From assembly GCA_930367215.1 (NCBI GenBank), contig OV884058.1, forward strand, positions 202,014,208 through 202,078,207: a DNA stretch of 64,000 bases. Reading direction: 5' to 3'. The notes beneath the pieces were generated by a model. It was not told where the DNA came from and searched no databases. It was given only the letters and a program-made list of their open reading frames with translations. Shown here in pieces: positions 56,393-64,000 of the stretch. Position 1 is the first letter of the stretch, and each line of letters begins with the position of its first letter. The translations under genes and the position numbers were made by a program. This stretch comes from Pollenia angustigena. Lineage: Eukaryota > Arthropoda > Insecta > Diptera > Polleniidae.

Positions 56393-56840
56393 TGGAGTGC
56401 TGAAAGATTTTTTTGTTTAAGTGGCAGTCTACTGTCCATGTAACCTTGTGCGCAAAGTACAGGTCGCAATTATGAAGATAAGTCAATAAAACTTGGGACA
56501 TAGGTTTTTATTGGCACAAGGACCAAGCGTATTGAAAATGGGCCAAATCGTAGGACCACTAGGGAAGATAAGGGGAAATTTCTTCCACTCAGAAACTATC
56601 AAACCGATTTTAATGAAATTTAAAACATACATAGATAGATCCATATCTATATGGACACATAAGCTATACAGTTTTTAAAAAATTTCTGCCTCTCACAAAC
56701 TTTTAAAGCGATTTTAATGAAGTTTATAAACATAGATAAATCCATATTTATATGGACATATAAGCATGATGTGTTTTTTAATACTGTGGTATAGGTTATC
56801 ATATGGTCGGGCTTGACCGACTATACTTTCTTACTTGTTT

Positions 56841-58272
56841 TTAAATAATAAATTTTTGAAATATATCCTTAAATAATAATAATTCATGGAAAAAGAAAAT
56901 TATATAAAGATTTCCTTTTAATAATACATTTTTTAAAAATTTCTTAAAAAAAATTTTTTTTGGGGAAATTTTCTAAAACTCATAAATTTCAGCAAAATGT
57001 ACACGTTTTTGCTAATTTCTAAAAATGTTTCTTGAAACCAGTAAATTTCCCAAAAAAGCAAATAATAAAATATATTTCCGGTTCGCCTAACATTTACCCT
57101 TCCAATTCTCAGTGTTAAACATAAAAAGCACATCTGAAGACATTTCATAAGAAAATTATTAAATAAATAGCATGATGCTTCTTCGTCTTCTAAATACAAC
57201 AGGGACTGCGACACGTGTTTATTGAAATATTTCGTTTATTATTGTTATTATTATTTTTGCTTCGGAAAATAATATGTGGAACATTGATGTGGGTGGTCCC
57301 CAATGTGTAACGGCCATAGAGAATATGAAAACGTTATTGATAGTTGATGTTAAAAGGGCATTTTTTATTTAACAGGTATGAAATGAAGGCATTTCTTTGA
57401 AGTTGTTTCTGTTGTTAAACAAGAATACAAAACATTTTAATAATATTAATATTTTTCACAATATTTCTCAGTATGCATGTGTCAGGAGAATAATAACATT
57501 ATTAGAATGGAAATGTAAAAGGCGTATACTTGATTTTAATTTCTTTTAAATATTTATCATACGTCGAAGTGAACCATAAAAAGATTAACTATTTAAGGGG
57601 AATTTCAAGCACGTTTTATTTTAAGTAAATATTGAAGGGATAATTTCAATTAACTTAAATTGATTAACAGTTTTCTTTGCTTTGAACCCTTTAAACTAAC
57701 GAAATTGTTTCAGATTGGATATGACTTGAATTATGACAAAATTTTAAAAAATCACTATAAACATTTTTGAAACAAAATCAAAAAAAAAATTCTAGAAATA
57801 TCTAACTTTGTTTAAAAGCGTTTCAAGCTAAATTTGTATCTATGAACATAAGGGATGTTAAGCATTGTATGGCTATTTTTCAAAGTGAATTCTAAAGTGA
57901 ATGAATGGGTAAATTTTGATTTTTTTAAATATTAATTACCAGTTAAAGAAACTAGTTAAGTAAACTTTCATTAAAATGTAAATATACCCCACGATATTTC
58001 GTTAAAAATTCAAAACTTCCAAAAAATTTACTTTAAAGGTTTGGCGTGGTTCAATTTGATCAAATTTTCAGAATATTATCCATGTAGCACGTGCCACAGA
58101 AATCTGCATTGCATTAATTGAAACTTAAAAAAAATAAATAAACTTTATCCTATTGATAAATTCTGTGCAAAAAAAAACATTTTACTCGAAATCCCTAAAA
58201 ATCAAATCGTTGCCGTACCCAAGAGTACCAGGGACATTTTGAAAATATTTCATTTTTATTTTCTTAGCTTTT
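56841..58272. other. AT-rich spacer, no gene seen
   Basis: No TE ends, RNA gene or conserved frame recognised. Confidence 0.45.
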
Positions 58273-58673
58273 TTAACACTTTCGTTCCGACTTTTTATTT
58301 GAGAAACAACAATGTAAGTGAAAAATCTGTTTACACATATTGAAAAAGCTTAAAAAGTTATTATGTTTTGCATTATTAGTTTTTCCGTAAGTCCTTTCAT
58401 AGTTCTGAGATATTGTCCCAATCGGATTTTTTGGACTATTGTCCCAACCGGGTTTTGAATGCAAATGGGACATTATGTCCCACTCGTATCGAAACTATGT
58501 ACAAATCTTATGAAAATGTGCTCAAAATTGGCAACCGCTACTTCTTTGATAAAAAAAAACACAAAAAGTTCGACTAGGACAATTGCAAACGTGAATTTTT
58601 TACTTTAAAGAACAAATCAGATCATTCAAATATTGTCTGGGATGTATTATCCCAATAGGACCGAAAGGGTTAA
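58273..58673. mobile_element. piggyBac-type MITE with TTAA TSD and TATTGTCCCAAT repeats
   Basis: The element 58277-58669 lies between TTAA sites (58273-58276, 58670-58673). Ends are CACTTTCGTTCCGA and, in reverse complement, CCCTTTCGGTCCTATTGGGA. (T)ATTGTCCCAA.CGG words occur at 58412 and 58439, with variants at 58473 and 58646. Non-coding, 393 bp. Confidence 0.8.
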
Positions 58674-58867
58674 ACAAGTCCCTGGTGTAACAATCTTAAT
58701 TGTGTTGATTTTTTTAAAGAAAATTTTTGTTTTACAAAAAAACTTTTTCCATATCTCACAAGTTTAAGTCCTTTGAATAAAAAATTTAAGAGGTGGTTTA
58801 ACCATAATGCACGATATTAATTATGAATCACATCTTAACGTCAAGTTTTTTGCCCAACTTACTGCCA

Positions 58868-58999
58868 GGCCCACGATGTCGACAAGAACATTTCTTTCTT
58901 ATATTTATATTGAAAACAATAATAAAAAACTAAACTTTGTTTTTGTTTTCAATACAAATATACGAAAGAAATGTTCTTGGCGACATCGTGGGCAGGGCG
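58868..58999. repeat. About 130-bp palindrome inside mariner copy 3
   Basis: CCCACGATGTCGaCAAGAAC, CATTTCTTTC and TATTGAAAACAA on the left return in reverse complement on the right (ending gacatcgtgggc). Arms are about 50 bp with few mismatches. It replaces the segment that in copy 2 holds the transposase start. Confidence 0.85.
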
Positions 59000-59040
59000 T
59001 TAAGATTGTTGAAGCGTTTTTTTTCAAAAATCGGCGTTCA

Positions 59041-59981
59041 AATCAAAATCCACAGCAAAACCTTCTAAGCATTATGGTATGATCACTGGATTATAGCCAT
59101 TTAAAAAATATATATGGGCATTTCCCCAGAATGGTCTACCAGGACGATAAAATAAAATGTTGATTATCATCGTCTTTTATTGTTTCTTATTAGAACAAAT
59201 GCTATGTTCTTATAAAATAATGGTTTCCTAGCATATCTGAGCTGTTTTACTTGAGGAAATTAGTCTGGAAACTGGAAAATTTTATAATTTCCTGTATTTT
59301 CTACTTCTTAAGACATTTTTATATACTTATTTTACATGCAAAAAATATGTTATGTTTACACTCTTTCTTCATAATCTCGCCATTACAGTCAATTGTAAAA
59401 GGAGTATTAATTTTTTTGTTAAGGAAATTTGAAGACATTTATGATAAAATGCATGGTGATAATAATAAAAAAAAAACACATGGAAAAATCGTACGTTCGC
59501 GATCCGTACGTTCGCGACCGGTACATAAGCCAATTAAACAAAAACCAAGAGAGATATTTTATTTTGTAAATACTGGATGGAGACCTACATTAATACACTT
59601 TTAAAATAAATTAATCACTTTTGAAAATTCCGTTTCATTACGCAGATTTTTACATTTCACTACTGTCAGCCGAAGTTGACTTCTATTTTGCGTACGTTCG
59701 TGACAAATTGTTTATAACTCTTATTATGCAAACTTAAACACGATGAAATCCAACTTTTGTACTAAACATAGAACTACCCAAATGCTATCGAATCGCAAAA
59801 AAATGCTAGGAAAAGTTTTGTTTTTCTATATTATTTGTACATCAAAAGCGTACGAACGTACGTTCGTGACTCCAGGAAATGCCCATATGTAAATATAACT
59901 CAAATCTAATGTTGAATATCAAAAAAGATAGATTGCATTAATAAAGAAATAAAAAAAAAAAAAAAAAAAAATCAAAATCCA
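59041..59981 (+). mobile_element. Polyadenylated retro-insertion with 12-bp TSD in mariner copy 3
   Basis: AATCAAAATCCA at 59041-59052 is repeated at 59970-59981. The insert 59053-59969 ends with AATAAA (59940-59945) and, a few bases later, a run of about 20 A. This is the signature of LINE-mediated insertion of a polyadenylated RNA. The transcript body is short and unrecognised: only about 60 bp before and 70 bp after a nested DNA element (59112-59888). Confidence 0.8.
59112..59888. mobile_element. ATATGGG-ended element, member D (CGTACGTTCGTGAC motif)
   Basis: Perfect ends ATATGGGCATTTCC and GGAAATGCCCATAT. CGTACGTTCG(C/T)GA words occur at 59491, 59506, 59691 and 59859, the last next to the right end. 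The internal block GACTTCTATTTTGCG at about 59677 corresponds to that of the other members. It lies inside the poly(A) insertion. Non-coding. Confidence 0.75.
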
Positions 59982-60004
59982 TTTTGTGCACTTTGTAATT
60001 TTTC

Positions 60005-60544
60005 TGGTCAGCATAATCGACAAAATGTGTCCACAGTCGGGAGAATTACTGCATTTTTGGGGAAATTAGAATCCAAGAGTGATTGTTGAAAAGCCGATGC
60101 ATCCACGAAGAGTGACTGCTTGGTGCGGTTTATGGGCGGCGTCATCGGGCCGTACTTCTTCAAAAATGAGGTCGGCTAAGCAGCTACCGAAAATGGTAAT
60201 CGCTTACGCTAGATGATAATGATATTGAGGATATGAACCTGGACGATTTGTGGTTCCAACAGGATTGTTACACTTGCCACACAGCCAACGAAACAATGGC
60301 TTTATTGCGCGAGAAGTTCAATGGCCGTGTTATCTCAAGATCATGTGATTTGACACCGTTGAACTTCTTTCTTTGGCGATATTTAAAAAAAAAAGTGTAC
60401 GCTAATAAGCCAAGAATAATTCAAGAGCTAAAGGTTGAGATGGTTCGGCACTTAAGCGACATTGAATCTCAATTATGTCTCAGAGTCATTGAAAATATTG
60501 ACCATCGGGTTGAGGTACGCCACCATAGCTGTGGGGAGTATTAG
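60005..60544 (+). pseudogene. mariner (DD41D) transposase 3' half, copy 3
   Basis: Scraps NPRVIVEKPMHP-like (about 60070) and TAWCGLWA-like (about 60115) lie in shifting frames. The longer frame 60233-60544 follows: MNLDDLWFQQDCYTCHTANE (second catalytic Asp), a deletion that removes GDVNWPP, then SCDLTPLNFFLW. Here the third catalytic Asp is replaced by Asn. Inactive on several counts. Confidence 0.88.
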
Positions 60545-60669
60545 GCCGATATTTTGTTTCACACATAATTGCCATAGATCCTTCTATCATAATGAAAAAT
60601 ATTAAGAATAATCAATGAAAACTTTTAGTTTTATTAACAATTAGCATCGTGCGTTTTGGTTTGACCACC

Positions 60670-61102
60670 CCTTATATTGCAGAGTCAAATTTTAAAAATG
60701 TTTGAGGGTGCGCTCGAATTTCTCAGTTAAGTAATAATGTGCACATTAGTGGTGGTCTGGGGCATTATCTATGACTTAGTTAGTTCTTAACCGATTTTGG
60801 GTTCGTATACCTTTTTGAAAACCTAATTGTTCTTCAATTCGATTATCTGGAATAAAAATTTTAAATGTATTAAAATTTTGACAAAAACTTAGAAAAATAA
60901 CTTTTTCACTATTCAAATTTTCAATCGATTTCCGCCTCGACTTTTTATTTATCCAATCGCCAGCAATCTTCATATACAATTTTTTTTTTTCATACAAAAG
61001 CACCAAATTGGCCCATTTAATTCACTTAAAAATTCAGTCTCATTTTTTTTATCACCTCTAAGGTACATACATATGTATGTATGTACTTAAATAGTAACAG
61101 CA
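60670..61102. other. AT-rich spacer, no gene seen
   Basis: Contains a short ACATACATATGTATGTATGT palindromic microsatellite (61062-61085). Nothing else recognised. Confidence 0.5.
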
Positions 61103-61824
61103 TCTGTAACCAGGGTTCCCAGTATTATTTTAAGCCTTATCCCCAATTTGCGATTTTTCATCCCCAAAATAGCTATTTTCTTATCCCCAAAAATCCCCAC
61201 ATTTTCTTAAACATAAAATACATAATATTATGTCAATGGAATGGAAAAATATAAATGCATATTTAAATAAATTCATTTGTGTAATATTATTACAACTAAT
61301 GTTATTGATTCTTTGAGTTCTACGTATCTATATACGCATGAATAGTATGCGGCAAGGGTAACGTAAAAACGAAAAAGAAAAATAATTATGCGTCAATATT
61401 TATCATTTCAAAAACTAGGGATTCAAAATCTTCTGGTTAAAAAAACTGTATTTGAAATGATTGAATAAATTTGTCAGAGTAAGCTGCATTATTTTAAAGT
61501 GTGTATTTATTCTTATTAATTCTAATAACTTATCTTGTAACGCTACTTGGTACAAAAAGCATATTTAAAACTATTTCAACAAGTTCTTGAAAAAGTTTTA
61601 ACCGCGAAAAAGACAAAATTTTGTACCCACATCTTGACCAAATCGGTATTGCCATTGCAAAAATGGAATTTATAAAAATATATTATCCCCAAAAGTCCCC
61701 ACCGTAAAAAGCGCTTTTCCCCAAAAAATCCCCTGGGGATTTTCACGAAATTTGTATCCCCAATTAAAAAAAAAAATCCCCAATTTGGGGATAAATCCCC
61801 AAAACTGGGAACACTGTCTGTAAC
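61103..61824. mobile_element. hAT MITE with ATCCCCAA repeats, 8-bp TSD
   Basis: The element 61111-61816 (706 bp) starts CAGGGTTCCCAGT and ends, in reverse complement, CAGTGTTCCCAGT. TCTGTAAC flanks both sides exactly (61103-61110, 61817-61824). TATCCCCAA-like words are clustered within about 140 bp of both ends (more than ten) and absent in the middle. Non-coding. Confidence 0.93.
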
Positions 61825-63186
61825 ATATGTGTGTTCATTTGGCATATCTCTTACAAACACTCTCACCCATTTTTCCACACTAATACGATAAAAGAAATCT
61901 TCTTACACATACATTATTTGGCAATGATACATATTTGAACAACATACAAATGGGCAGGGAATGAGAGCAAAGAGAAAGTATAAAACAAAGAGTGTGAGAG
62001 CGCTGAATGCTGTTAGAAAGATTTTTTTTGAAAAAGTTCAATAACCATAAACTAGGTTAAATATTAACTGGATATACACTTAAATATGTATGTGTGAACG
62101 TATATCTGTTCAAACGTTTAAGATACAGTGTTTGTGTGTGTCTGTGTGTGTAACTTTTGTATACATTTTTGTTTCGGTTTATTTTTCTCGCTTTTGTTTT
62201 GCTCTATCTCCTGCTATGCCGTTTTTAAAAATGCTTTAAGGCAATCTGTGACGTCATTACTTATACATAAACATATTTGAATTCATTTATTCATACATAC
62301 ATTCGTAGAGTTAGTAAGGATGTGTATGTTATACACCCTAAAATGCGGTACTAATAAACGGATATTAGATGGTTGGATGTTTTGAGTTCCTTTTTTTTTT
62401 TTTTTTGTTAATACCTTTTTATTTGGTTCCTGTTTGTTTTTTGTGTAATTTTTGTATTTTGCGGATTGTGTAAAAACCAGAACAAGGTTGGTAAACATGA
62501 GGGCATACATGTGAATGTGATTTGGAATAACATAGAAGAGATAAGATATTTATATGTACATATCTAAATATTGGTGAACATTCGTGATAAATTAATTTAA
62601 GATTTTTTTGTGTGAATTGTGTATACAAGAGATAACATTATACATAATAAATGATGTATTAGTGATAACATTTTATATATAAATAAGCTGTAAAAAATAA
62701 GATAAAAAATTCTATTTAGAAAAATAGTCTCTTAAAAATATAAGTGCGTGTGGATATAGATAATAATGCTAAATACCGTTTGAGGGTTTTTCAATAACAT
62801 AGAACAATATTGATATTTCGTTAGAAAAAAAATTCAACTGTTATATTATCCGGCAGGAGTTAAACCAAAGAAAACGACTTGAACGGAAAGAGGGGGAAAG
62901 AATTTTATTTTATAATTTTGTTTGTAAGTTATTTTACAAAATTTCGTGCGTGTTAAGTAACAATAACACGCATGGAATTATGAGAGATAAATATACCAAC
63001 ACCACCCTTTGCTATCGAAAATATCGTTCGCTGAACTTACTTGTAAAACAAAAACAATATTTTAAAGTTTGTTTTTATTTCAAACGTAGGTTAGGCGAAC
63101 AAAGCCTTCCTTTAAAATCGAGGGACAGACAGTTAAAATACCGCTCCACTTAAGCTGTCTTTTATATATATAACTTACATTATATT
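61825..63186. other. AT-rich spacer with GT-rich microsatellite
   Basis: A (GT)n/(TGTC) tract lies at about 62130-62152. No gene or TE end could be supported. Confidence 0.45.
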
Positions 63187-63400
63187 CAAAATTTTTTTTC
63201 ATTTTTCGAATTTATTCTATGAGCTTAATTTCAGTTATGTATTTTATAAAGCTTTTTTGTAATAGTTATATTCCTTCAAAAAGCTTTATAAAATACATAA
63301 CTGAAATTTAGCTCATAGAATAAATTCGAAAAATGGAAAAAAATGTGGAATATAATATAAAGTAACCTTCGGAAGGAAATAATTCCCAGTTTCTATATAA
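63187..63400. repeat. Inverted duplication of the GGGAATTATTTCCTT repeat (hairpin)
   Basis: Left arm 63202-63258 and right arm 63278-63333 are near-perfect inverted copies (about 56 bp: TTTTTCGAATTTATTCTATG and so on), separated by about 20 bases. The right arm continues to the gggaattattt.c motif shared with 13187 and 51237. Confidence 0.85.
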
Positions 63401-63413
63401 CTTATATTTATAT

Positions 63414-63825
63414 ATATGGGCATGGGCACTTCCATCATGTCGAACGTGACTATCGTACACACTTAAAATTAAAAAAAAAGTCAAAATAAAACGTATATTT
63501 ATTTTGGCAATAGATTCAAGTTATAGCTTTTTATTAGCCCTATAATTTGTGCTATTGTTCATTTTGATAAATTGTTTCGTTTTCAAGAAAATTGCAAAAA
63601 AACAAGGCGTTTGCAGGTGACAAAAACAGAAGTGGTTTTTGTGGCCATTTTTTCGAATGCCGATTTCAGCGAAACCTGAGGCAATATTTGAATGCAAAAA
63701 ATTGTAGAATGTTATGCACTCATATCTCTTAAATATGGCTGTCATTTTAAATAAAAATAATGTATACTTTTTTTTATTTAGCTTTAATCGCTGTCGCACG
63801 TGATCTGTCGCACATGACATTTTTT
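63414..63825. mobile_element. ATATGGG-ended element, member B
   Basis: The left end is ATATGGGCATGGGCACTTCCA, then TGTCGAACGTGAC. TGTCGCACGTGATCTGTCGC lies at the far side (about 63790). The internal block, in reverse complement ACTTCTGTTTTTGTCACC, is at about 63620-63637. The region up to caatattt aligns with member A. The right terminus is not seen. Confidence 0.55.
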
Positions 63826-64000
63826 TTCATCATGATCTATATGTTGATTAGACCGGGTCGACCTCCATCCAAAAAAAAGTTGTGCCAGTCACCCCTTAGA
63901 ATGAAAAATATGTCAATGAAGTGTCTAAAACAGGAATAATATTTTTTTTGCCACGCCCCAAAATACAGCCCTTTTGGTTTTTTATATTTAGCGCTGCTAT
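63826..64000. other. Window end, nothing recognised
   Basis: Short AT-rich stretch with gccacgcccca. Too short to judge. Confidence 0.4.

Larger units (their letters stand above)
53957..56840 (+). mobile_element. DINE-like element (TATACCCACACC...CTTACTTGTTTTT) split by a DNA transposon
   Basis: The left part (53957-54129) has TTATACCCACACCACAATAG, and gatgtccgtccggcat as a trimmed GTC core. The right part (56393-56840) ends with the hairpin GGTCGGGCTTGACCGAC, then tatactttcttacttgtttt. The terminal layout (hairpin then CTTACTTGTT) parallels the 17.69-kb copy with a different hairpin sequence. Confidence 0.6.
58792..60669 (+). mobile_element. mariner (DD41D) copy 3, carrying a palindrome and a poly(A) insertion
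   Basis: The left end GGTGGTTTAACCATAATGCA and right end in reverse complement GGTGGTCAAACCAAAACGCA enclose a transposase in pieces. Relative to other copies, a palindrome replaces about 85 bp (58868-58999) and 917 bp are inserted (59053-59969). Confidence 0.85.

Overview
This window looks like nuclear DNA from a higher fly (brachyceran Diptera, plausibly a calyptrate such as a blow fly or house-fly relative). The evidence is AT-rich sequence, introns of 59-67 bp with GT/AG ends, DINE-1/mini-me-type repeats with their GTCCGTCTGTCC core, a tRNA-Ser-primed errantivirus, and many DD41D ('rosa'-type) mariner copies. Species cannot be fixed from the sequence alone.

I recognise only one host gene: the 3' four exons of a gamma-glutamyl hydrolase (about 5.75-6.74 kb, + strand). 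The catalytic Cys and His are both present; the 5' exon(s) are not visible in the window. Everything else supportable is transposable elements (TEs), their broken genes, simple repeats and AT-rich spacer.

Layout. 1-5.7 kb: spacer, a TIR element of about 2.1 kb holding a second element and a 382-bp MITE, and hairpin MITEs. 5.75-6.74: gamma-glutamyl hydrolase. 7.4-9.3: a TAA-flanked MITE, then a hAT-like element carrying a CAG-flanked element. 10.75-21.3: one pogo/Tigger element torn open by an errantivirus (11.05-16.03), DINE-like repeats (16.13-17.69 and 17.86-18.64) and a CCCGGG-rich hAT MITE (19.59-20.80). 21.6-25.7: Tc1 remnant, second 382-bp MITE, roughly 390-bp tandem repeats and MITEs. 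25.98-27.38: a 9-bp-TSD element built of GAGATAAAGCCAT repeats with another element inside. 28.1-33.9: hAT-like copy, decayed piggyBac, and one member of the ATATGGG-ended family. 35.9-41.2: mariners, a second pogo, a LINE 3' end and a transposon-protein fragment. 41.6-44.15: a 2.5-kb foldback with a TTAA-flanked MITE in one arm. 45.5-46.7: the best mariner copy. 47.2-56.8: MITEs, hAT elements, DINE pieces, tandem repeats and a 2.26-kb DNA transposon with TIRs of about 350 bp. 58.3-63.8: a TTAA MITE, a mariner interrupted by a palindrome and a polyadenylated insertion, a hAT MITE, and a large hairpin.

The most distinctive theme is a set of non-coding DNA elements ending ATATGGG-N-A..TTCC. They share an internal block (ACTTCYGTTTTTT) but carry copy-specific 8-15-nt motifs repeated near an end and in the middle. 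That pattern would fit rapid change of transposase-binding sites between lineages, which is an inference. Exact target-site duplications let several insertions be ordered in time.
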